In this document: piece by piece, positions 13,640-25,259 of the stretch | Numbering within the stretch: position 1 is the stretch's first letter | Layout of the letters: each line of letters starts with the position of its first letter | Assembly: GCA_028023455.1 (NCBI GenBank) | Contig: JAQFVV010000042.1 | Span: 6,469,922 to 6,533,921 of the forward strand | Direction: 5' to 3' | Source: Epiperipatus broadwayi | Lineage: Eukaryota > Onychophora > Udeonychophora > Euonychophora > Peripatidae | DNA: 64,000 nt | Position numbers and translations under genes: made by a program | Notes under the pieces: generated by a model | What the model saw: only the letters and a program-made list of their open reading frames with translations | Database searches by the model: none | What the model was told of the DNA's origin: nothing

Positions 13640-14220
13640 ATGTATAATTATAAAAACGATATAGTAATCTTTAACTGAGGTTTAAAGTTTATATCTGAGC
13701 TAGGAATATTCTGTATTTAATAAATGATTAGTAATAATGATTAATGTATTCATTTAAAGTGATTTAGTGTCAAAATTTTGAGTTCACAACTTTTATCATT
13801 TATAAATCAAAGTATAAAAATTTAATACAATTATATATTGAACAAATAGCCCACACGTGTAAGAGATAGAGACTTAGGTTAATCGATGAATACCGATCAG
13901 CAAGAAATGTGTATTTGGGGCAGAGCAGAGTTGTCTCTTTCAGATATTTTTATTCATATATTTCAAGATTGTATGGTGGAGTGGAAGTTATAAATATATT
14001 TTAAAAAAAGATATTTTATGCACAAAAGAAATGAAGTTATTTTATGTGTTCATGTAAAATTAAAAAAAAAAACAAATATATTATTTTCAACTGAAGCTTA
14101 AAGTTGATATCTGAGACAGAGATAATCTATAGTTTAATACGTGATTAATAATAAACATTGACATATTTGTATGAAGAAGTTAGTGTCAAAGTTGTGAATG
14201 CAGAAAGTTTGACACTTGTA
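13640..14220. repeat. diverged direct duplication, about 415-bp spacing
   Basis: A unit with AACTGAGGTTTAAAGTT-ATATCTGAG ... TTAGTGTCAAA ... TTATAAATC near 13670 recurs near 14085 with moderate divergence. Confidence 0.55.
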
Positions 14221-14449
14221 AATCCAATTAATTACAGTATATTAATCATATACATAGATATATATCAAATATACATAATTTAAGGTAGACAAAATTTAAA
14301 TAGAAGTAATATTCCTGTAAACTATGTATAAATAAGATTCATACATCAGTAAATGATAAAGAATAGAATGGACTTCCTATTCTTTAAGCTGTTAATGGTT
14401 ACAAGCTTTTGTTTACTGGTATTTCTAGAAATAAAATGAGGAAATTATT

Positions 14450-14845
14450 TATTAGCCTGATTTAAATATGGTATAAACTATACTGAAGTTATAATTGAGC
14501 AAAGACAAGATAAAAACAGTTTTATTTTAAACAACCATTAATAAAATATCAATTTGTAGATATAAATATATCAAATACCTATATTTACTTTTACAAATTG
14601 ATATTTTATTAATGTTATGAGATTATTAAAAATAACATTTTTACCCTTTTTTGTTCGATCGTAATTTCAGAATGATTTATGCCCTATTTAAATCAGCTAA
14701 TATATATAGCTACATGTTTTGATATTTACATACTGATATTTCATAAATAATATGTGGTTGTTAAAAATAAAACTCTGTCTTTATCCTCTTTATATTCCAT
14801 AACTTCTGAATAATTTATCCTGCATTTATATCAGGCTAATATATA
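14450..14845. repeat. palindromic repeat plus a third direct copy
   Basis: Arms of about 110 bp at 14452-14558 and 14592-14700 are inverted relative to each other. Their inner 23 bp (14536-14558 and 14592-14614) are perfectly complementary. A third copy, parallel to the right arm, follows at about 14728-14845. Shared markers are TTAGC-TGATTTAAAT, TTCTGAA and AATAAAA. It looks like a small palindromic MITE family or a foldback. Confidence 0.7.
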
Positions 14846-16776
14846 ATTTCCATAATTTATTTTCAACAATGGCATTAAAAGAAGGTTTCTAATCATTAAA
14901 AGCTTATAGAATGGGTGGCCACTCAATTTTTTAATATCTATTAGTGTACGAGCGCTATTTATAATAATTTACTGTGATGTTATTTCTGTTTAAATTTCAC
15001 ATATATATATAATTTTAATATCACAATAACTGTAAATATTTTAAAAACAGGTTAATATAACACATTGTGAGTAGATATTTGCAGATCTTATATTTCAGAT
15101 TGTAACAAGCTTGATTTTAATTTTTGCAAAAACAAAATAGAAATAGAAAGATTTTTAAAGTCATCATTCAAAATATTATATTTTATGAAAATTTTACATT
15201 TTAAATGACATTTATTTTATACAAACGTTATACCTAATTCAAAATACAATATTCCAAGACTTAAAACAAAATCATTGTTATTATATTTTGCATATAGTTT
15301 TTGTGTAAAAGATGTGATGCAATATATTGCAGCTATTTTTTGAATGCTTTTATTTTCATTAGTGTTTCATGGATCTTTGCAAAATTTAGCACAATTTAAA
15401 CTTTACTATCTTCTTTTAGTTTAACAAAATAAATGCTGCCCTATAATAGGAACAGAATAAAAATTGATGCATACAAATATGTATAAAAACATAATGGATT
15501 AAAATTCAGAAATGAAAATTTAAAATAAATCTATGATGAAGCATTTAAAAAAAAAAACAAAGAATAAAGAATTCTACTTCAATTTTTTTCTTAAAAAAAA
15601 AATCCAAGAGAAAATGGTTCACCCTACCTAGCATTTATCAATGATCAATACGATGAAATGATAGTTTCATTGATAATGGAACCAGGAAAAAATAACATTA
15701 ATATGGAGCTAGTTCCAAAACTAAAAAAAAAAAAATTATATGGAAAAATGAAGATAATAGGATCGATACAATAAAGTTTCATTACAATAGAGAATATTAT
15801 TTTCTCTACCACAAAGAACATTTTTTTGCAATAAACTTGTGTTAATATAATTGTTGATATGATATTACAGTTGAAAAAGTAAAAATCTAGTTAATAAAAA
15901 CTGTTAAATAAGAAAAATATGTAAAAAAGATAATTGCAATTAAAAATTCATATTGTTTTGGCATAAATCCTTAGAGATCAAATATTTGCAATTTGTTAAA
16001 ATAATCTATAAATGGGTAAATAAAATAAAAAATTGAAAATGGATCATCAGTAAATATTGTATTTTTAAATGAAAAAATATTATTTAAATTTTGATAAAAA
16101 CCAATTAATATTTGAGATATAAATTCTAAAGAATACAATTTTTTTTTTTAAAGAATTCATGTCTGCTATAAATATATATGGTAGAAAAATATCTGCATAA
16201 AGCATATCCCCCATATTCCAAGGCCCTCCAATCTACATGAATATCTAAATACTGATAGAATGATTTTGACAACAAGTCTATCAATCAATGTCATAAATTT
16301 CTAGACAAAACTTAAGCAGCATTGAAATTCCTTTATTAAAAAAAAATGATATGCCTTATATCACATTTTGAAATAGAGATTTAAGTTGGAACTAAATAAT
16401 TCATGTCTGCCATATCTTCCCATGGATAAAAGGCTCATTCAATATTGTTCTTGGGTAAGCCAGACCAAAGAAAGATATATGGCAACACACATAAAGATGC
16501 AGTCTCCAATTAATTTTACAGAGATGATTTCATAGTTATTGATTAGTACTTTATTCATTGAGACTGCTTTGGATTGTATCTATTTAACAAAAACTAATGT
16601 ATTGGAATTTTTAACTGATCATTGTGGATATAAAATGGATAACTTGCATAGTATGCCAATCTAGGCCACAGCTGGTCTTAATTAACATCAAACACAATGT
16701 TATTATGGGTCAACTAGGAAAAAAATGGAAAAATAATCAACATTAACAACTTTTCAAAATGAGTATGAAATATTTA

Positions 16777-16778
16777 CC
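16777..16778 (-). promoter_or_regulatory. candidate recursive splice site in the epsin intron
   Basis: On the minus strand a pyrimidine tract (TTTTTCTTTTTTTCAG) abuts GTAAAT directly, so a 3' and a 5' splice site share one junction. This is the architecture of ratchet sites in long Drosophila introns. It lies 428 nt into the 16.5-kb intron and repeats the same donor hexamer as the exon at 17206. Function is not shown by the sequence. Confidence 0.35.
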
Positions 16779-17205
16779 TGAAAAAAAGAAAAATATAATT
16801 TTGCTATAGGCTTTCATGTCTATCTGGATGCTACAATGTAGATTTATCCAATTCCTAGGAATCTAGTAACAACTGTCTTACCCAACCTTAAAATCTTACA
16901 GTAATACTAGCAAACTAATTATTTCAAAACAACATCCAATGGAATAGATATTTTTCAACTATATTATTGGCATTTACTAGTATATAGAAGCTACATAGAA
17001 AAACATACTGCACCTAAATACAAAACTATATAAAAGTTCTATGTGGTATACAAATACTCACAAAAAAAAATTAAATAATGTATATATTGTAGACATGTTC
17101 ATTAATATCTGATTAATTATAAAGCATATCATTTATAAATTTATAAACAAATAATCTATTCCTCTATCAAAAAAATAGTATTGAGTATATAAAACATTTA
17201 TTTAC

Positions 17206-17703
17206 CTGTGAAGAATTACTGCCAATGCCCGTAGCTGTTTGAGCAAATCGTTCTTTAGCTTTAAGTGCTCGTGCTCTTTCATTTTTTAACCGCTCATCAT
17301 CCTTGAGAAGAGCTACTAATTGTTTAGCTTTTTCTCTAACATTCATTCCCTGGTCCTTATTTTCTTCAATGTACTGAAAATCTTTTAATGTCTGAATTGC
17401 AAATATATTTTCTTTACACTGTTGGGCTACTTTTTCTGTACCAGTTTTAATAATATATTCTAATAATACAAGTGCTTTATATACATGTCGCCAATTTTTA
17501 CCATGATCATTAAGTCTTTTCCAAATCATTTGCATTATTTCAGAAAAGGCCACAACATTGTAAGTCAAATCAGCAATTTCACTCATTAATGAACTTGAAG
17601 GGCCCCATGGATCATTCGAAGTAGCTTCTCGTACTTTTCTTTGTGCTTCTGAATAATTTCGCACTACATTTTTCATGCGCCGGCGAATAGGTGCCACATT
17701 CAT
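17206..17703 (-). CDS. epsin, start codon and complete ENTH domain exon
   Basis: This exon encodes 166 residues of an epsin, an endocytic adaptor that binds PtdIns(4,5)P2 through the ENTH domain and helps bend membrane at clathrin-coated pits. In liquid-facets-type proteins it also supports Notch ligand endocytosis. The ENTH domain fills about residues 10-145. Key stretches are VREATSNDPWGPSSS, MIWKRLNDHGKNWRHVYKAL, QQCKENIFAIQTLKDF and KAKQLVALLKDDERLKNER. The phosphoinositide-binding positions known from epsin 1 are all kept with the same numbering: R8, K11, R25, N30, R63, K69, H73, K76. I chose the ATG at 17703 (context CAAACATGA). The open frame extends ten codons upstream only through non-ATG codons, and MNVAPIRR matches the usual epsin N-terminus. 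The exon ends CAG|GTAAAT in phase 0. MQMIWKRL and KAKERFAQ read closer to arthropod than vertebrate epsins. Confidence 0.97.
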
Positions 17704-17847
17704 GTTTGTAAGTAGTTGCTTTATGTGCAACAAAGCAAATAAATTTATCTACTCATTAGGCATGATTGACAATGCTATAACGTCAAACAGCATCAACTGA
17801 CTGACTTGATTTTAAATCTTAATAATCTGTGATCAAATTTTCTATAT
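17704..17847 (-). other. epsin 5' UTR part of the ENTH exon
   Basis: Upstream of the start codon the transcript can be followed to 17847. There a run of about 16 T residues and TAG forms a strong 3' splice site, so at least one non-coding exon must lie further upstream on the minus strand. The leader contains an upstream ORF (17749-17793). No promoter is visible in this segment. Confidence 0.7.
17749..17793 (-). promoter_or_regulatory. upstream ORF in the epsin 5' UTR
   Basis: A 14-codon ORF, MLFDVIALSIMPNE then TAG, starts 90 nt upstream of the epsin ATG, in the same frame, and ends 45 nt before it. A second in-frame ATG lies inside it. If the exon is transcribed as drawn, ribosomes meet this ORF first, so it could damp epsin translation. 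The effect is inferred. Confidence 0.55.
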
Positions 17848-20800
17848 CTAAAAAAAAAAAAAAAACATAAAAAAACTATATATATATATACACTCAAACA
17901 AATATATGCTATTAAATACAATACTATATTTCAAAAAATTTTAATTTCTATGAAATTTTCTATATAATAATTTAAATTTTCATTATGCATTTATTATAGT
18001 GTTTTAATGTTATATATTACAGTTAAAACTCACTAAAAAAATTTCATATTCATTCACTATATGCTTATATGTATAGATATTACATACAATGTATATGTGC
18101 ATATATTACATACTTTAATATAATATTTATAAATATAACTTACATGTCAAATAGTAAATCTCGATCACTTTTCCTCTTCAAGGCTTTTTATCCTATCTCT
18201 ATTGAACTCTTATAATAATTCCAACATTTTTTTCATAATTTCCATACTTTGAATTTCATATCTAATAAAATTTCTTTCTCAGTAGTTTTGCAATAAATAT
18301 TTTTTTTATTTCAAATAATCTATATTATTAATCATATATTGTATTTCAAATACATTTTCCATCTTCTTCCAAATACCTGCCTTGCCAAAGTTTTATTTTG
18401 TATGAAGAGATACTGTTAAGAAAATCTTAAAATATTTTCTTAAATGTAATTTCAATAGATCACAGAATAATATCCTATTCTCATTAAATCTATTTAATCA
18501 TTGTAATTCTCACTATAATTGTTTTATTATTATTTCTATCAATATATCCAACTATTTAAATATTTAAAAAGCATTTATCTGCTGTATAACTCCTTTTCCA
18601 ATTCTTATTGTTAACATTTTCATCTCATCATCTGTTTTAATTGCAAGTCTTGTATAATTTCTATCAATTCTATATACATTTTATTTTTCTACGATAAAAA
18701 TTCTATACATATTTTATACCCCCACTTCTACCTATAATTAATTAAAATGAAAACTAAAACTAGCAAATATTTGTTGATACATATACAGATTTCTGTAATA
18801 AACTTTTTTTTTTTCAATCTATACCTTTCTTTTTTATAATACTCATTAAATTAATCCAATTTACTCTATGAAATAGCTTTTCAAGATCGATGAAACATTA
18901 TTTTTTCTTCCTCTCTCCATATATATATCAACAAGTCCTCAACAATCGAATTTTATCTCGTTCTCTTTTCTATATCCATTACTATAAGAAACAAATATCT
19001 ATTAAAAACCCGCTTATTATATAAGACAATCAATATTTTAGCACTATTTCATATTAAAATAATTATCATAAAACCAGTTACACTTTACTCCATCAGAATC
19101 AGAACATCGGATAAAATCTAATAACTATTCCATCTTTTGAGTCATTGATAACACTACAAAATAAGCTAATCCTCAAAAAGGCTTCATTAATTTCTCGAGT
19201 TTTGATATTTTGCACTTTCTTTAAAATTTTAACTTCTTTTCATTATTGCATAACGTATTTCATCCTTGTCTGTCTATCTTTTTATTTTTTATGCAATGAA
19301 AATTTTTAAGTTTCATCATATAAATCATATATATTATTTCCAATTTTTCAATGCATCTACTTTCTTTGCTAATAAATTATCATTTGGATCATTCTATTTT
19401 TGAGGTTTTTTTTCTACTACACATTAAATCAAACCAATATTTCCTTTGTAATTTTTTTATTTTATCACATATTCATAGTTTTATTTGTTTCCCATATTAA
19501 TTCACTTTTGATTTTATGTATATATTTCTACATTCTAAAGAATTTATTTTACAATCTTCCTTGAAAAAAATATTTTTACTTTATTTTTGATAATTTACCA
19601 CTTTCAATTTATCAGTGGTCTTTTTTTTTTTATCAGAGCTTTTCTTTTTCTTTTAAAAGATAATTTTATTTCTAATGGTGCTAAATTATGATCCAAATCT
19701 ATATCAGTTCCAGAATATGCATTTTTAGTTGTTTCTAAGATAATATCTATAAAAGTAAAATCTGAAATTCATTCAATTATCTGGATCTTTCCATGTGTAA
19801 ATCCTTCCCATATAAATTTTTGAAATATGTGGGTACAACTTTTGTTTGTTTGTTTTTTTAATATCAATGCTTTATCTCAATCTATCCCATTATAACTTTC
19901 CAATCTCCTATTACCATTATACAACTTTTGTATTCTTTTTCAATATATATATAATTTTAATCATCATGAATATTAGTTGGAATATCCATTTAAATAATCA
20001 TTATTTCTTTTGGAATTATTTTTAAATCTAATTTCCAACAATGTTTATTACAGAAGTGCTATTTATAATATTGACTTTTCTTTTTGCATCCTATAAAAGT
20101 TATATTATATTGTTATAACCACAATAAAATATTCTTACAATTTCTTCATTCTTTTCGCAACAAATCCAGTTTATTTTACAAAATCCAACAATATTTTAAT
20201 TATCCTTTTCATCTCAGTCAACAAATTTATAATCATTGTATGATTTGTTCATTATCCTAAAACATTATAATGAAACACTTCTTCCACAATATAATCATCC
20301 AAAAAAATCTGGAGTATAAGGTCCTCAGATTGATTCCAGTTTTGGCACTTCCAATACTCAAACTTCTTATGAATTCCAAGCCATAAAGTTATTCAATTAT
20401 TATTATCCAAAATAACAATACCAGATTTTTAAAGCCCATGCTGTCAAAGATTAGTTAGAAAAACCTGAGGATGATGTTATATCTTTCTTATCCAATCCCC
20501 TGATTTAAATATTAAAATTATGTAAACTAAAGTAAAAAGTCAGTATCTTTTATTAACATCTCAGATTACTAAAGGTTTTTTCCCCAAAAGAAATGACAAT
20601 AGTCATACAGATAAAATGCATATGAATTACATAATTATATGCTATGTAGAATTCAATCAGTTTTTACATAAAAAGTGCTTCTTTATCCATGTTTAAAAAT
20701 TTTATTGCATGAAATATATTACAATAATTTTCATGTTACAATTTATCTTAAAGATTATGCAATTAACTGTTGTGTGATTTTCAAAGTGTATGTATAATTA

Positions 20801-20950
20801 CATTACTTTCTTCATGTTTCAAATAACATTTTGGCAGATATAGATGTTTTTAAAGTTTATCTACAATTGTACCACCTCTTGGTGTAATGCAAATCAATCC
20901 TATTGTATAAACAGCAAGTAATGAAAATGATATTTTTAATGTACCTTTAT
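17848..20950. other. AT-rich flank upstream of the epsin leader acceptor
   Basis: Apart from the decayed LINE segment, I see only T-rich and A-rich low-complexity DNA here, with no exon, RNA gene or clear promoter. Confidence 0.4.
18150..19200 (-). pseudogene. decayed LINE reverse transcriptase
   Basis: On the minus strand around 18815-18898 the sequence reads CFIDLEKLFHRVNW followed by about a dozen more residues. This is the RT motif-A region of a non-LTR retrotransposon with the usual F-D of AFD replaced. Upstream and downstream on the same strand there are coding-like stretches broken by many stops and shifts, including a possible C-terminal tail near 18160-18400. The clade cannot be assigned. 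It lies upstream of the epsin 5' UTR acceptor, so in an upstream intron or flank. An old, inactive insertion. Confidence 0.5.
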
Positions 20951-21090
20951 TTGGAATATTAAGACATATAGCATGCTTGAACAATACTATGATACAAACA
21001 CAATATTCACAAAAATCTGATATGATTTATGACTGGACATAGAATTGCTACTATTTAAACCATATGACTGTACTTATAGTAGTATAATCA
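20951..21090 (+). repeat. left copy of a diverged direct repeat (partner 24107-24252)
   Basis: It shares TTGGAAT-TTAAGAC, AGAATTGCT, ATTTAAACCA-ATGAC and ATAGTAG-AT with the right copy about 3.15 kb away. The pair brackets the higher-GC block at 21.1-24.1 kb. Confidence 0.6.
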
Positions 21091-23496
21091 TAACCAGTCA
21101 AAACATGTTTATCCATCTAACATGAGCTGGAACTCACAAAATGTCCTTCAAACCAGTCAAGCCCAAGATTTAGGTCAGGGATCAGCTTGAATTCGAACCT
21201 CTCTAAGCCCCAGATCAGACACCTAATGGATAACATAACAATGATGGCAAATCCGGCCCACTAGCAGAGCGGAGAAGACAATGAGACATCTATTAACTAT
21301 GACTTAATTAAAATATATACACGCATAGCTGTATGTGTGGAAGTGGAGAAAGAGGAATTCGAACTACTCAAACAAGTTAAGCAATAAATATTAGTTTAAT
21401 ATAATGACAAATTATTTACATACATTTATAAATGAATTGCATACATTAGTATGTGCGTGAATGAGCAAGCGATCTACCAAACGATATTTATATAGTTATT
21501 CATGCTATATTTCTCATATGCTCTTTATTAGCTAAATAATATATTATAAATAAACACACATCTTTGGTGGGTCCAATATTAAGATGCCAATTGATTATTA
21601 GAAAGAATTTACATAAAATTGCTATTAACGCTTTGGATTACAGTTCTGAAACATAGTGACTAACATTATTTCGGGGAGCGTTCCGAGATGCATTACAGAT
21701 ATAATATAAACTATTTTCACGCCATTACGATCGTGAAAATAAGTAAAACACATTTGAAAATTACATTTAGTTATAGGACAAAATATTTATTGAAAATTTT
21801 TTTTTTACTTAACAATAGTAAAAATGCCGCTTTATTTTCCAAGGCAGATATACTCTTAAATACAGAAATACTAAATTACAATGGCAGGATTGTATAAGAC
21901 TGAAATAAATTTAATTAATAAAACTAGAAGTAGTTGATATTTATATATATTTTGAGCAGAGCGCAATTTTAATATTAGAGCATTAAAACTGGGTCATGCA
22001 GCAAAAAGGAATAATACGAAGAAGTTTGCGGTGCTGACATCGGCTAAGAAATAAGAGGAAACAGTCATGCTTCTAGACGAGAACGAAGTCTAAGCCCCCC
22101 TTTCTTAGGGCAGTGCTTAGAGAAGAACAAATAGGCATAGTGTGGCCCAAGCTGTACTGGAATAACCGATGCGAGCGGCCTTTTTATACGAAAGTTGGGT
22201 CCTGAGAAGCTCAGCTATCAACAGGACAGGCAGGAACATGAAAAAAAATCTATGGGTTCGAACTTGTCGCAACTTCCAGATTAAAAGCATGTAATATATA
22301 TAAATTCACAAAGTGGAGCCGAATGTCAGTAACGCAGTATGACTGAATGTCCCTAACGACATGAAAAAAAGATTTACTGCTTTAATAATAAATGACCCTT
22401 GTTTAAATGTCATAATTTATACATAATACGCGATGCTACTATAATATAAATAAAGAGATTTAGATTTCATTTACTAAAATATATGTTTAGATTTGACCCC
22501 CCCCTCCTTTAATGATATTTAAAATAATTTAATCCCACCTTCATTGATTTTATAATAACTGGAGTATTTAAGTACTGTATTTGATATTTTAAGAGTATGG
22601 AAATAAAGTAAAATTAGCAGTTATATAGAAAACAAATCATAAGTCACCTTTTCAGAATTGAAAAATAAGATTTATAAAATAACGAGGTTTCAGAGCGTTA
22701 ATTACTAAGTTCTGGATTCACTCCGGGTAGAAATCCAGAGTTAAACAAATTTTCACACTAAAACATTAACAAAATGTTGACTCGTAAAAACAATCTGGCG
22801 AGCGTATTAATTAATAATGTATTGTTTTAAGGGAACGTTAATAATCTCAATTCATTAAGATTTACTTAAAAGAAGAGAAGATTTTAGAAATTCAACTCGT
22901 CAGATTGCTTGAGATTGGCATATTAATAATAAAAACATACATATAAATGACTGCACCAGAGTTAAAGAAAGTTAGAGCATATGAGAGAGATTTAAATTTA
23001 TACAAATTATTTGGGAGCAATTTACATATTAGAAAAGTTACAAAATTAAATTATACATTAGGAGAAATTGATAGTAGAGTTAGAAACTAGTTAGGCAAGC
23101 TAGATTTAGTTTCAATGGTGGCGGTTTGAAATAATTTACCTTGCACCATGTTAAGAGTCCATATTAAAAAGTCCAGCTCGTGCATGGCAGTTCTTATGTG
23201 ACAGCAAGCTTCCATTTAGCATTCCAGAATTTTTCTTTAGTCTTTCCTTCGTTTCAGGCAGCAGTTAGATGGTACATTAGCGGGGAAAATGACCCACAAG
23301 GGTCAGAAAGGTGGTGGATTTACTACTACATCATTTTAAGTTTCAAACAATGTGTAATATGTTAACAATAGTTCTCTCAATAGTAGTTAATCTGCTGGTG
23401 ATTTAAAATCCGGCCATTTTATACTCCTGCCCAGGTATTTGAAGAATGCTTTTAATTACTTAGTTTTAGCTAATCTCTGATCTTAAAAATTCTTAC

Positions 23497-23530
23497 CTTT
23501 TCTTTATCCATTGTTTTTGAAGATGCAACA
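23497..23530 (-). other. possible upstream exon end with ATG and strong donor
   Basis: On the minus strand AACAATGG is followed by GATAAAGAAAAG and the donor GTAAGA, which would encode MDKEK before the splice. Joined to the acceptor at 17847 it would read MDKEKI then stop, so it could be a leader exon of the epsin transcript carrying another short upstream ORF. It could also belong to another gene or be chance. The upstream end is not defined. Confidence 0.2.
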
Positions 23531-23555
23531 GTAAGATAATATCCAAAAATAAATT

Positions 23556-23586
23556 CAAATCTATTTCTAATCTGGAAATAGATTTG
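23556..23586. repeat. perfect 12-bp hairpin
   Basis: CAAATCTATTTC, a 7-nt loop, then GAAATAGATTTG. No T-tract or other context suggests a terminator. Confidence 0.8.
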
Positions 23587-24106
23587 ACAAAAATATTGAT
23601 AACAAAAGAAAATCTTTGATCTTAATCCCCATTTTATTTTAAGTAAAAACTTTAATTAAAAATACCTTCCCCAGATTAAAACAATAATGTTTCCAACCCT
23701 TTAATTATTTTTAGACAATTAACGGTTGCATCTTCCATCTTGGATTTTATAAAATATACATTTTAATAGGAAAAACAATTTAAAAAAAAAAAGTTTTAAA
23801 AATGACGTCTAATAAAATATTTTTAAAAAATCAATGTTTTGTTAGTATGTTTGCTCCTATATATATATATATTTGAGCGCACCTATGTACTTTAATTCAA
23901 TAAAAAAGAATTAATAATAATTTTAAAAAAGAATGTTATTAAAACATTAAAATTTTATAACTTAGGTGCACATCTCAAATATATACATAAAATATATATA
24001 CACGACAAAAGGAGCGGGATGGGATATAGGGTTTAAACACAGGTTAGTAAATGGAACTATGAAGTTCAATCTTAAGCTAAGATTGACTGCTTCAGTATAT
24101 CTTTGT

Positions 24107-24252
24107 TGGAATGTTAAGACGTAGCATATATAAACAGTGTTACAGTACAATCACAATTACAATAGTAACAAAAAAACTGACATAAGACTGAATATAGAAT
24201 TGCTATTTAAACCACATGACATTTTATACTTTAATAGTAGGATTATAATTGT
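24107..24252 (+). repeat. right copy of a diverged direct repeat (partner 20951-21090)
   Basis: See the left copy; similarity ends on both sides outside this segment. Confidence 0.6.
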
Positions 24253-24429
24253 GCAGATTTCCAAATGAAGAATTCTTGACCTCCTATTAATTAACTCTGT
24301 TGAAAATATTCTGGTAGAAAATGTGGTATAATATAAAGAAAACCCTATCTAATGTACCTGTAAATTTTGTGTATTTGCTCAGTAATACAATTTTTAAAAT
24401 CCTATACAATTTTCTCTGTGATACAAATC

Positions 24430-25250
24430 AGGCAGCAGAGAGAATACATAAGTAAAAATCTTCTATATTTCATTACAAATATAATAAACATTGCAAAGTA
24501 TATAAAACACGATGATTCCGTTACTCCAAAACTTTTTACAGCAGTTTTACAAAAAGTAATTTCATGGATTAAAATAAAAAGTTAAAGGTAAAAGAAAATT
24601 GAGATTATTTGGGTCATATAGATTTTGCAGATGTTGGTGTTTTTGCAAACAATGTTTCAGAGCTTCAGGAAATGTTATAAGATCTATCAGATGAAAGTAA
24701 GAAACTATGACTAAAGATAAATGTTAAAAAGAATAATGTAATGTTCAATGGATTTTCTCAAAAAAAGAAAATAAAGATTTGTTAATGATGAATTAGAAGA
24801 GATTATCGACTTACAAATATTTTGGTCAGATTATTAATTGATGAAATTAATCATAGAATGAAACTTGCCTATATATTTGAAAAGAAAAATTTTTTGTGTT
24901 TTACCAGTTCTTACCTATGGATCTGCAAAGTGAGTCATTAACAGAAGAGCAGTAGAAACTTCAGACCACTCAATAAAGTATGGTTAAGAATAACAAGAAG
25001 AAATCAAAAACAAAATACACGAGCAAGAGAACAAAAGTGGAGTAGAATTGGACATTTCTTGAAAGAGATGATAATCAATAGAACATTGAAATCTTAAACT
25101 GGATCTCAAGAGATTGTTCAAGATATAGGATGAATCCACATGTGAGAAGGATAAATGAAATAAGGAAGTTTGTGAGGAAGAAGAGGTTGGAGATCAGATG
25201 GATTAAACTTGGAGATGCAGTGATTCAATGGGTTAGAAATGATAATAATA
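24430..25250 (+). mobile_element. 5'-truncated, decayed RTE-type LINE
   Basis: The sequence parallels the 59.5-61.5 kb RTE copy from RT motif B (here DDSVTPKLFTAVLQ) through the FADD region, the YLG-like region, LPVLTYGS and the C-terminal tail. It ends in a (GAT)n/(AAT)n tract. Many stops and indels make it non-functional. The short ORF at 24367-24585 is part of it. RTE elements usually carry an APE endonuclease and RT in one ORF; only the RT C-terminal half and tail survive. Confidence 0.75.
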
Positions 25251-25259
25251 ATAATAGTA

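Larger units (their letters stand above)
650..17205 (-). other. long epsin intron (about 16.5 kb)
   Basis: The interval runs from the donor GTAAAT after the ENTH exon to the acceptor CTAG before the 586-649 exon. It is AT-rich, with homopolymer and AT microsatellite tracts. It holds the repeats and transposon-like elements listed separately between 4.1 and 14.9 kb. Outside those, 650-4100, 8050-11500, 12100-13600 and 14900-16770 show no gene I can support. A T-run followed by a G-run lies near 3311-3334, and a C-run followed by a T-run near 10577-10600. Treating it as one intron assumes the two flanking exons belong to the same transcript. Confidence 0.6.
21100..24100. other. higher-GC non-coding repeat-like block
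   Basis: This block is visibly richer in C and G than its surroundings. It contains RNA polymerase III B-box-like strings (GGTTCGAATTC on the minus strand near 21190, AGTTCGAATTCC on the minus strand near 21350, GGGTTCGAAC on the plus strand near 22255). It also has the phrase AACCGAT...GGCCTTTTTAT near 22165, which recurs in the 56.06-59.54 kb element. No ORF of substance is present. I interpret it as a decayed long non-coding retroelement, but I cannot place its ends. Confidence 0.4.

Noticed and set aside
17704-17733. N-terminal extension of epsin (MLHIKQLLTN) from a TTG codon
   Set aside because: The codon is not ATG. The ATG at 17703 has a good context and matches the normal epsin N-terminus, and binding-residue numbering then agrees with epsin 1.
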